Below the pieces are notes generated by a model. That model did not search any database. It saw only the letters and a list, made by a program, of their open reading frames with translations, and had not been told where the DNA came from. From Nitrospinota bacterium (GTDB taxonomy: Bacteria > Nitrospinota > Nitrospinia > UBA9942), in the NCBI GenBank assembly GCA_016234205.1, contig JACRGN010000013.1:1-27700 (forward strand): a DNA stretch of 27,700 nucleotides. The letters run 5' to 3'. Shown here piece by piece: positions 21,986-27,700 of this stretch; the stretch's first letter is position 1, and each line of letters begins with the position of its first letter. The position numbers and the translations under genes were made by a program.

Positions 21986-23575
21986 ATGAAAACTATTACT
22001 TATATACTCGGTATTTTAGGTTTTGTACTGGTTTTTGCCGGTGGTATCATATATGCCATTCAGTCAATCCTTAGCATTACTGCTGCTATTTTTCTATGGG
22101 TGGGGCTTCTGCTCATCCTCTTTTTCCTATATGTAAACTTCTCGGATATAAGAGACTTGCTGTTAAAGAAGTCAACACGCTACGGGGCAAATATGGCTAT
22201 TGTTATAGTAATATTTTTGGCTGTAGTTGTCCTCCTTGGCTTTATGTCAGTTAATCACAAGAGAAGGGTTGACCTTACAAAGACTGGCAGATATACCCTC
22301 TCAGAACAGACAATAAAGATTTTAAAATCCCTTAAAAAAGATGTGAAGGTAGTGGCATTTTACAGGAGTGAGGAAGAGACATTTCATGCCATGCTCAGGC
22401 AGAATGCAGAAGATCTGCTTCAGGAGTATTCATATCATACACCTAAATTTACATATAAATTTATAGACCCTGACAGGAGCCCTGGCCTTGCAACTAAATA
22501 TGGTGTATCTGAATATCGTATAATGCTTCTTATGTCAGGCGGTAAGCAGGAGAAGATAGGATTTGAGAGTGAGGAGAAGGTTACAAATGCCCTTATCAAG
22601 GTAACAAGGGATGAGGTAAAGACAATATATTTCGTAAAAGGCCATGGGGAAAATGATGTCTCAAGTATTCAGAAGCTGGGCTATAAGGCGGCAAAGGATG
22701 CTATAGAAAAGGAGAATTATCTCGTAAAGGAACTGCTCCTTATGAATGAGGAGAGGGTGCCGGCGGATGCGTCAGTTGTCATAGTATCGGGACCGAAGAG
22801 AGATTTATTACAGGATGAGTTGGACAAACTAAAAAAATATGTAGAAAATGGCGGGAGCCTCTTTGCAATGGTTGACCCAGGGCATCCGCTTACAATAAAA
22901 AACTTCCTTGAAGGATATGGGTTTAAGGTGGGTGACGATGTAATCTTTGATACTCAGAGCCGCGTGTATGGTGCTAATGAATTAACCCCTGTTGTATATC
23001 AATATGACAAAGACCATCCATTGACATCAGAATTTAATCTTGCAACATATTTTTATCTCGCAAATACTGTGGATATTGAGAAGGATAAGAAAAAAGGGCA
23101 ATATCAGCTTGCCATGACAGGTCCGAACAGTTGGGCTGAAAAGGACCTGAAAAAATGGAGTGAGAGCGGTGAGGCATCCTTTGATGAAGGTAAGGAGAAG
23201 AGGGGTCCTCTATCCATTGCTGCTGTAAAGACCATCCCTGTTAAGGGTGCTACAGAGCCCGGAGTTGAGAAGAGCGGTCTGCTTAAGGAGGGGAGATTTA
23301 AATTCGGCAAAATCATCGCCTTTGGTGATTCCGATTTTGCAAACAATACAAATATTAACCTTGCCGGAAATGGAGAGCTTTTTTTAAACACTATTGGATG
23401 GCTTGCCGAAGAGGCTGACCTTATTTCCATAAGAAAAAGGGATGCCAAAAACACACCTGTAACCCTCACAGTTGCACAGGGAAGGGCAATTTTCTGGATA
23501 CCTGTAATTGTGATACCTTCTTTAGTGCTTATCTCAGGCATCGGTATATACAGCAGAAGAAGATGGATGCGGTAA
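21986..23575 (+). CDS. GldG-like ABC auxiliary membrane protein
   Basis: 529 residues. Three TM helices at the N-terminus (about 5-24, 28-50, 68-88) and one at the C-terminus (about 500-520) flank a large extracytoplasmic domain. VDLTKTGRYTLSEQTIKILK is the typical opening of the Gldg/ABC_transp_aux family, followed by VKVVAFYRSEE, YFVKGHGENDV and ASVVIVSGPKRDLLQDEL. Late features include IIAFGDSDFANNTNINLAGN. Family members form the accessory part of the GldA-F complex. Start at 21986 without a visible ribosome site. Confidence 0.9.
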   Translation: MKTITYILGILGFVLVFAGGIIYAIQSILSITAAIFLWVGLLLILFFLYVNFSDIRDLLLKKSTRYGANMAIVIVIFLAVVVLLGFMSVNHKRRVDLTKTGRYTLSEQTIKILKSLKKDVKVVAFYRSEEETFHAMLRQNAEDLLQEYSYHTPKFTYKFIDPDRSPGLATKYGVSEYRIMLLMSGGKQEKIGFESEEKVTNALIKVTRDEVKTIYFVKGHGENDVSSIQKLGYKAAKDAIEKENYLVKELLLMNEERVPADASVVIVSGPKRDLLQDELDKLKKYVENGGSLFAMVDPGHPLTIKNFLEGYGFKVGDDVIFDTQSRVYGANELTPVVYQYDKDHPLTSEFNLATYFYLANTVDIEKDKKKGQYQLAMTGPNSWAEKDLKKWSESGEASFDEGKEKRGPLSIAAVKTIPVKGATEPGVEKSGLLKEGRFKFGKIIAFGDSDFANNTNINLAGNGELFLNTIGWLAEEADLISIRKRDAKNTPVTLTVAQGRAIFWIPVIVIPSLVLISGIGIYSRRRWMR

Positions 23576-23582
23576 CACGAAG

Positions 23583-23661
23583 TGTCATTCCGAGCAAAGC
23601 GAGGAATCTCATTGAGATTGCTTTGAGGTTTCACCTTGTTCGGAACCCTCTCGCAATGACA
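23583..23661. repeat. REP-like element 1 (TGTCATTCCGAG...CGCAATGACA)
   Basis: Bounded by TGTCATTCCGAG and CTCGCAATGACA, with internal GCAAAGCGAGG. It occupies most of the gap between the GldG-like and DUF4340-like genes. Similar motifs (TTCTTCGC..CAGAATGACA) occur at 26661-26790 and 27669-27700. Confidence 0.7.
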
Positions 23662-23675
23662 GAAAATACTTTCAT

Positions 23676-25034
23676 ATGAAATACTTCAAAAAAACATTTC
23701 TCTGGATAATAATATTGGCTGGACTGGCGGGATATTTCTATCTTGATGTAGAGACGACTAAGAAAAAGGAGATAGAAAAAGAAGAGGCAACGAGGCTCCT
23801 TCCATTTAAACCTTCAGAGGTTTTGGAATTGGAAGTGAAGAAGGAGGGGAGCATTATACTCCTTCAGAGGTGGGAGGACGGGTGGCGTGTAGAAAAGCCT
23901 ATTAAGGCGAAGGCGGACAGCAAGGCGGTTGAAAAGGCATTAGGCTATATAACCCAGTCAAGGAATGATGCAGAATATGTGATGGATGAAAATCCGACAC
24001 AGGAAAGGCTTGCTGAATTTGGCCTTATAAAACCTCAACTGGAGGTTACTTTAAGGGTTGGCAAGGAGTTGACTCCCTATACGCTTATATTTGGCGAGAG
24101 GGCACCTACAAAAGGGGTTGCCTTTGCAATATTGAAAGGAAGCCCGAAGGTCTATAGGGTATTGGCGGATGCAAGGGCTGAGGCAGACCAGAGCCTGTAT
24201 TACTTCCGTGATAAGACAATATTTAAGACTGAGCCTAATATGGTTGACAAGGTGGAGATATTAAAAGATAATAAAAAAATTAAATGTGAACTCCCCATGG
24301 AAGGCAAATGGAATATCATATCGCCGATAAAGGGAAGGGCGGATATGATTAAAATCATAGAAATAGTTTCAAAATTCAAGGATAGTGAGATAAAAGAGTT
24401 CATAGATGAAGAACCAAAAGATTTAAAGGCATACGGTTTGTATCCTGTTAAAACAAAGCTGTCAATCTGGCTAAGCGGAGATGAATCGCCCACAGAGACG
24501 GTATTTATAGGTGATAGGGATAAAAAGAAGAGGGGTTATTTTGCTAAGCTGGAGAAGAAGGACAATGTATTTCTCATAGAAGAGAATATGGTTGACCTTC
24601 TGCCGGTGGATGCAGAAGAATTAAGGGAAAGAAGCATACTGTTCTTTGAGGAAGAGAAGGTAAATAAAATAGAGATCAAATATCCCGACAGAGAAATTGT
24701 TGTAGCAAAGACCCCGGAATTTGAATGGAAGACATTGAAGCCAAGGGAATCGGAATTTGATTTTAATATTGTTAAGGAGTTTTTGAAGAATATAAGGGAA
24801 TTTAAAATAAAGGAGTTTGTATCAGAGGGGCATGAGGGATTAAAGACATACGGGCTTGATAGACCTGCCATAAAACTTTTGATATGGGAAGAGGGAAATA
24901 AGACACCGCATGAATTAAACATAGGTAGTATAAGCGGTAAAGGAGACGGGATATATGTATGGACAGGGGAGCAGGATAGTGTTGTTCTTATAGATGAGAA
25001 GATAAAGGGGGTGGTAAAAGAGAGTTTTATTTAG
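23676..25034 (+). CDS. DUF4340-type protein with two repeated domains
   Basis: 452 residues. An N-terminal TM anchor (about 7-24) is followed by repeated alpha/beta units: LLPFKPSEVLELEVKKEG, then W-x3-KPIKAKAD, an AEYV segment and a second, third and partial fourth round (FKTEPNMVDKVEILKDNK, WNIISPIKGRADMIKII, IEIKYPDREIVVAK, WKTLKPRESEF). Recurring KAYGLYPVKTKLSIWL and KTYGLDRPAIKLLIW mark the units. This matches proteins encoded after GldG-like genes in many bacteria. Probably an exported, membrane-bound partner of the ABC complex. The ATG at 23676 lacks a Shine-Dalgarno and follows a REP-like element. Function unknown. Confidence 0.85.
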   Translation: MKYFKKTFLWIIILAGLAGYFYLDVETTKKKEIEKEEATRLLPFKPSEVLELEVKKEGSIILLQRWEDGWRVEKPIKAKADSKAVEKALGYITQSRNDAEYVMDENPTQERLAEFGLIKPQLEVTLRVGKELTPYTLIFGERAPTKGVAFAILKGSPKVYRVLADARAEADQSLYYFRDKTIFKTEPNMVDKVEILKDNKKIKCELPMEGKWNIISPIKGRADMIKIIEIVSKFKDSEIKEFIDEEPKDLKAYGLYPVKTKLSIWLSGDESPTETVFIGDRDKKKRGYFAKLEKKDNVFLIEENMVDLLPVDAEELRERSILFFEEEKVNKIEIKYPDREIVVAKTPEFEWKTLKPRESEFDFNIVKEFLKNIREFKIKEFVSEGHEGLKTYGLDRPAIKLLIWEEGNKTPHELNIGSISGKGDGIYVWTGEQDSVVLIDEKIKGVVKESFI

Positions 25035-25052
25035 TATTTCAATGTAATTTAA

Positions 25053-25082
25053 AACCACAGATGGACACAGATTTACACAGAT
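25053..25082. repeat. CACAGA-family dispersed repeat, second copy
   Basis: AACCACAGATGGACACAGAT then TTACACAGAT, near-identical to the minus strand of 12560-12589. It lies downstream of the DUF4340-like gene. Confidence 0.6.
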
Positions 25083-25141
25083 AAAAAATCATATAAATTG
25101 TAGTTAAAAGTTTCATCAAGGCGAGACTTTAAGGAGCTAAA

Positions 25142-25777
25142 ATGGAAAATAAAAAATTTTTTAGGATATTGGCAGTATTTTTTTTGGCATTAGTATTTTC
25201 AGGAATAAACAGCATATCAACTGCAGAGGAGGCAGGCATTGTAGAAAAGTTTATAGATGCCTTTGAATCAAATAATGAACCAGAGATGAACGCAATAGTA
25301 AAGAACAATAAAGACAATATACCCGGAGAGGTGAAGGCATTGGTTGAAATTGCCATGTCAGCTGGGGCAGAACCAGACAAAAGAAACTATTTTTTTAATA
25401 TAGCCGGGATTATGGCAACTGTATATGATAAGGAGTTTAAAGATGACAGGCTGCAAAAATTTGTTATTGCCAATATAAATTCCTTGCAGAAGAAGGCGGA
25501 AAAGAAAACAGAAAAAAAGGGAGCTTCTTCTGATAAAATAAAAGAAGAACTTGTTAATCTCGGTAAGGGTGACTGGATAGTGACAACATTTAAGGCTGAT
25601 GATGTAAATGATATAAAGATAGAGATAGGTTTTAAGGATACAGGTGTTGCCAAGAATGTCTCTTTTGGAGATAGCAAGAAGGCTAAGGAGATTGTATTAA
25701 AACATATACCAAATGCAAAGGGGAAGATTGAATGGATAAGCGGTGGTATGGCAATGAAGGCGGTGCTTCTTGAATAA
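25142..25777 (+). CDS. Secreted protein of unknown function
   Basis: 211 residues. Signal peptide of about 28 residues (hydrophobic ILAVFFLALVFSGI, then STAEEAG). The mature protein has a helical first half (EKFIDAFESNNEPEMNAIVK, LVEIAMSAGAEPDK), a Lys/Glu-rich linker near 120-135 (KKAEKKTEKKGASSDK) and a beta-rich C-terminal part (GDWIVTTFKADDVNDIKIEI, GVAKNVSFGDSKKAK). No family recognised. AAGGAG lies 5 nt before the ATG. It overlaps the following cytochrome start by 8 bases, so the pair is coupled. The secreted partner of a cytochrome could be an electron-transfer or stability factor; this is inference. Confidence 0.8.
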   Translation: MENKKFFRILAVFFLALVFSGINSISTAEEAGIVEKFIDAFESNNEPEMNAIVKNNKDNIPGEVKALVEIAMSAGAEPDKRNYFFNIAGIMATVYDKEFKDDRLQKFVIANINSLQKKAEKKTEKKGASSDKIKEELVNLGKGDWIVTTFKADDVNDIKIEIGFKDTGVAKNVSFGDSKKAKEIVLKHIPNAKGKIEWISGGMAMKAVLLE

Positions 25778-26171
25778 ATTAAAGATTAAACTGAAAAAAT
25801 CAAAATTAAGGAATTCTTTAAGGACTTTTTCCTTAATTTTAATATTTGATATTTTATTTTTAATTTTTCCTATATTTACATCTTATGCTGGTGATGAATC
25901 AGCAGGGGAGGAACTGTTTAATAAGAAGTGCCGTCAGTGTCATAAGACAACTGAGCAGGTTTTAATTGGTCCTGGTTTAAAGGATGTAACAAAACGGAGA
26001 AGTATAGAATGGATTGAGAAGTGGCTCATAGACCCTAAAAAGATACTGAATAGCGACGACCCTATAGCACAGGAACTTAAGAAAAATTTTAAGAGGATTA
26101 TGCCCAAGATTCCTGAGATGTCCACTGATGAAAACAGGAAAGATATTATTGAATATTTAAAAACCCTGTAA
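25770..26171 (+). CDS. Small monoheme class I cytochrome c
   Basis: 133 residues. The start is TTG at 25770, overlapping the upstream stop; GAAGGCGG lies upstream as a ribosome site, and there is no suitable ATG before the heme motif. A long basic N-terminus and signal sequence (to about A40, TSYA) precede the cytochrome: AGEELFNKKCRQCHKTTE with C54, C57 and H58, IGPGLKDVTKRRS, and axial Met in RIMPKIPEMS (M111 or M117). Compact single-heme carrier of the c5/c551 type. Last gene before the convergent minus-strand genes, with 15 bases between stops. Confidence 0.9.
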   Translation: MNKLKIKLKKSKLRNSLRTFSLILIFDILFLIFPIFTSYAGDESAGEELFNKKCRQCHKTTEQVLIGPGLKDVTKRRSIEWIEKWLIDPKKILNSDDPIAQELKKNFKRIMPKIPEMSTDENRKDIIEYLKTL

Positions 26172-26186
26172 AACCTGAATCAAATA

Positions 26187-26654
26187 TCATTTTGGATTTG
26201 CCATTGAAGAAAATTGTTCTTCAGGAGAGCTATTCTCACGGCTTGGCCAGCCTGGATTTTTTGCTGCAGATACAGTCTGAATTGTAGCCATTTCTACCTG
26301 ACGATACTTGGTCATCAGTTCCAGCTTTTTTGATTGAATGTCATTTAAATTAGCCCCTGCTATTTTTACCTGATAAAGATTGTGCTCCTTGTCGTAACCT
26401 ATTATTTTTCCGTTAATATCCTTAATAATATCATCAATTGTAGATTGAGTTATGCCGCCAGTAAATGTAATCATTATTACATCCTTAACAACCAGAAGTC
26501 CTGTCTCCTCATCTTTAACAAGGTCTTCTGGAGATGGCAGGGCAAAACTTTTTATTTTTTTACTGGTGGCAGGTGACTGCGGCATGAAAAGATAGATAAA
26601 AAGGGCAATAACTACCAAACCAATGATGCTTGAAATGATGGATAATTTTTTCAT
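26187..26654 (-). CDS. Membrane-anchored protein, possible orphan subtilase propeptide-like domain
   Basis: 155 residues. TM anchor at about 5-24, then a linker and a small alpha/beta domain (about 55-135): VVKDVIMITFTGGITQSTID, DIIKDINGKIIGYDKEHNLY, QVKIAGANL, KYRQVEMATIQ. The order (strand, helix, GGxIIGYD strand, second helix, VE.A) resembles S8 peptidase N-terminal prodomains such as that of fervidolysin. No catalytic domain follows; the protein ends with a Pro/Ser-rich tail. No Shine-Dalgarno precedes the ATG at 26654, where a REP-like element abuts. Whether it inhibits a protease in trans, or is a remnant of a larger gene, is open. The domain match is by eye only. Confidence 0.55.
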   Translation of the reverse strand: MKKLSIISSIIGLVVIALFIYLFMPQSPATSKKIKSFALPSPEDLVKDEETGLLVVKDVIMITFTGGITQSTIDDIIKDINGKIIGYDKEHNLYQVKIAGANLNDIQSKKLELMTKYRQVEMATIQTVSAAKNPGWPSRENSSPEEQFSSMANPK

Positions 26655-26660
26655 TGCGAA

Positions 26661-26790
26661 TAAGATTCTTCGCTCCGCTCAGAATGACACTTTACATTGT
26701 ATGTCATCCCTTCACTTCGTTCAGGACGGCGTCTGAAGGAGCGAGTGAGCCTTCAGCCCTGAGCAAAGCGAAGGGGACTGAAGAATCTTA
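26661..26790. repeat. REP-like element 2 with perfect 10-bp terminal inverted repeat
   Basis: Starts TAAGATTCTT (26661-26670) and ends AAGAATCTTA (26781-26790), a perfect inverted repeat. Between lie CGCTCCGCTCAGAATGACA, TGTCATCCCTTCACTTCG and CCTTCAG/CTGAAGG motifs. Fills the gap between the two minus-strand genes. Confidence 0.8.
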
Positions 26791-26806
26791 ATTGGTAATC
26801 AAACCC

Positions 26807-27439
26807 TTACTTGTTCTTCGCACATCTAAAACCGATATATTCATGAACATCGTCGGGGATACTCATAAGTGTAGAAATAGTTTTAGTTAAATCCGCACCA
26901 TCAAAATAGGAACCGCCTCTCGTAATCCTGTATTGTTTTTTACTGTCCCATGCATCAATCCACTCGGATACATTGCCAGCCATATCATAAACACCGTAAG
27001 GGCTCTTTCCCTTTTCAAATGATCCAACCCTTACAGTCCCATCTTTGGCAATCTCACTTGAATTTATATTTTTGCTCTCAAATTTATCTCCCCATGGATA
27101 AATCCTTCCATCTGTCCCTCTTGCAGCCTTCTCCCACTCTTCCGCCTTAGGAATCCTCTTCCCTGCGGCTTTGCAGTATTCCTCAGCATCAAAATAAGAA
27201 ATCTCAGCTACAGGAAAATCCTCTTTTCCAGCAGGAAAAGTATGCTCAGATTTAAAATTCTTATACTGGGCATTTGTTACTTCGTATTTGTCAATATAGA
27301 AATCGCCTAATTCTATCTTTTTCTTATCCTCTCCAAATAAAAATTTGCCGCCAGGTATAAGGACCATGTCATCAGCGGCACTGGCAATATTTACAAAAAT
27401 AAGAACAGCTATAACAGCGAAAAAAGAAACAACTTTCAT
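26807..27439 (-). CDS. SUMF1-fold (FGE-sulfatase superfamily) exported protein B
   Basis: 210 residues from the ATG at 27439, with GGAGG 5 nt upstream. Signal peptide of about 21 residues ending ASA. The SUMF1 core follows at once: MVLIPGGKFLFGEDK, FYIDKYEVTNAQYKNFK, GKRIPKAEEWEKAARG, DGRIYPWGDKFES, YDMAGNVSEWIDAW, ITRGGSYFDGADL, GFRCAKNK. It is a shorter paralogue of protein A at 12601-13506. The FGE catalytic cysteines after GGS are missing (YFDGADLTKTIS), so it should not make formylglycine. Likely a periplasmic ligand-binding or cofactor-related member such as NirV-like proteins. Function unknown. Confidence 0.88.
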   Translation of the reverse strand: MKVVSFFAVIAVLIFVNIASAADDMVLIPGGKFLFGEDKKKIELGDFYIDKYEVTNAQYKNFKSEHTFPAGKEDFPVAEISYFDAEEYCKAAGKRIPKAEEWEKAARGTDGRIYPWGDKFESKNINSSEIAKDGTVRVGSFEKGKSPYGVYDMAGNVSEWIDAWDSKKQYRITRGGSYFDGADLTKTISTLMSIPDDVHEYIGFRCAKNK

Positions 27440-27467
27440 ACACACCTCCCCTTAAGTTTAAATTATG

Positions 27468-27493
27468 TTGACAGTTTAAAATTGTGATATAAT
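27468..27493 (+). promoter_or_regulatory. Sigma-70-type promoter with extended -10
   Basis: A perfect TATAAT (27488-27493) is preceded by TGA, giving TGATATAAT, an extended -10. TTGACA (27468-27473) lies upstream, but its 14-base spacer is too short to be optimal, so the extended -10 probably carries it. It points to the start at 27543. Confidence 0.55.
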
Positions 27494-27581
27494 ATTTTTA
27501 ATTAAGTCAGGGTGAGGTAATATAACACAAGGAGGTAAAATAGTGCAAGGAAATTATGAAAAAAAAAATATAAAACCATTA

Positions 27582-27620
27582 GAACACGAATTACACGAAT
27601 ATACGAATGGCACGAATAAA
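27582..27620. repeat. MITE-like element, half copy
   Basis: GAACACGAATTACACGAATA followed by TACGAATGGCACGAATAAA matches the reverse complement of the right halves of 4191-4345 and 13381-13482. Confidence 0.7.
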
Positions 27621-27668
27621 GGCATATTGTGCTGCCTTGCTAATTTGAGGTATAGGAAATTCAAACCG

Positions 27669-27700
27669 AGATTCTTCGGGCTTTGCCCTCAGAATGACAA
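27669..27700. repeat. REP-like element 3, truncated by the window edge
   Basis: GAGATTCTTCGGGCTTTGCC then CTCAGAATGACA, with GGGC/GCCC pairing, the same design as the left end of 26661-26790. Confidence 0.65.

Larger units (their letters stand above)
27543..27700 (+). pseudogene. Possible gene start interrupted by repeats (runs off right edge)
   Basis: AAGGAGG lies 7 nt before a GTG at 27543 and the frame stays open to the edge, but after about 12 codons (GTG CAA GGA AAT TAT GAA...) it reads into a MITE half-copy and then a REP-like element. So it looks like a gene start cut off by repeat insertion, or a short transcript leader. A second possible start, ATG at 27557, stops after five codons. 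Cannot be judged further without the sequence beyond the window. Confidence 0.3.

Noticed and set aside
23104..23634. 176-codon minus-strand open frame
   Set aside because: Antisense to the GldG-like gene; its start lies in a REP-like element.

Overview
The window looks like part of an AT-rich genome from a Gram-negative bacterium. Evidence for an outer membrane and an active periplasm is a porin ending in Phe, a periplasmic adaptor, a lipoprotein and many secreted c-type cytochromes. The gene mix (five c-type cytochrome genes with at least one heme site each, CcmH-, CcdA- and TlpA-like maturation factors, a sigma-54 response regulator, a GldA/F/G-like ABC cluster, two SUMF1-fold proteins) and the many short dispersed repeats resemble Nitrospirota or deltaproteobacteria-like lineages. 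That placement is an impression, not a phylogenetic result. I saw no rRNA, tRNA, CRISPR array, transposase or phage gene.

Layout. (1) 1-5911, minus strand: the start of acetyl-CoA synthetase, a DcaP-like porin, two paralogous exported transglutaminase-like proteins, then an anti-sigma factor and its ECF sigma factor. (2) 6093-6536, plus: a lone monoheme cytochrome c. (3) 6548-11090, minus: a MacA/MacB-type export system with permease and ATPase on separate genes, and a CPA2-type antiporter-like protein. (4) 11186-16642, minus: eight closely packed genes forming a cytochrome and thiol-redox cluster. In transcription order these are a monoheme cytochrome, a membrane TlpA-like protein with a CPC motif and a His-rich loop, a CcdA-like membrane protein, a membrane-anchored periplasmic protein of unknown function, a CcmH-like protein, a SUMF1-fold protein, a cytochrome with a CX3CH heme motif, and a TlpA-like lipoprotein. 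(5) 16922-18358, plus: an orphan NtrC-type regulator with a sigma-54-like promoter in front of it. (6) 18774-19871, plus: a 365-residue monoheme cytochrome with a Trp-rich N-terminal half and a strong terminator. (7) 20125-26171, plus: GldA-, GldF- and GldG-like genes, a DUF4340-like protein, an unknown secreted protein and a small cytochrome c. (8) 26187-27439, minus: a possible orphan subtilase-propeptide-like protein and a second SUMF1-fold protein. A possible gene start runs off the right edge.

The most interesting part is region 4. Nearly every redox protein in it departs from its family norm: CX3CH instead of CXXCH, CPC instead of CXXC, a CcdA-like protein lacking the first catalytic Cys, a Cys-rich CcmH-like motif, and a SUMF1 fold without FGE cysteines. 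The genes also carry perfect heptanucleotide tandem repeats inside their signal-peptide regions, where a change in copy number would shift the reading frame. I infer a lineage-specific periplasmic thiol/heme handling module, possibly phase-variable. A second signal is a leader matching the anti-Shine-Dalgarno tail of 16S rRNA, about 90 nt upstream of the start codons of two related cytochrome genes.

Dispersed repeats are unusually dense and sit directly in front of start codons, so several genes, especially the Gld-like set, have no visible Shine-Dalgarno sequence.
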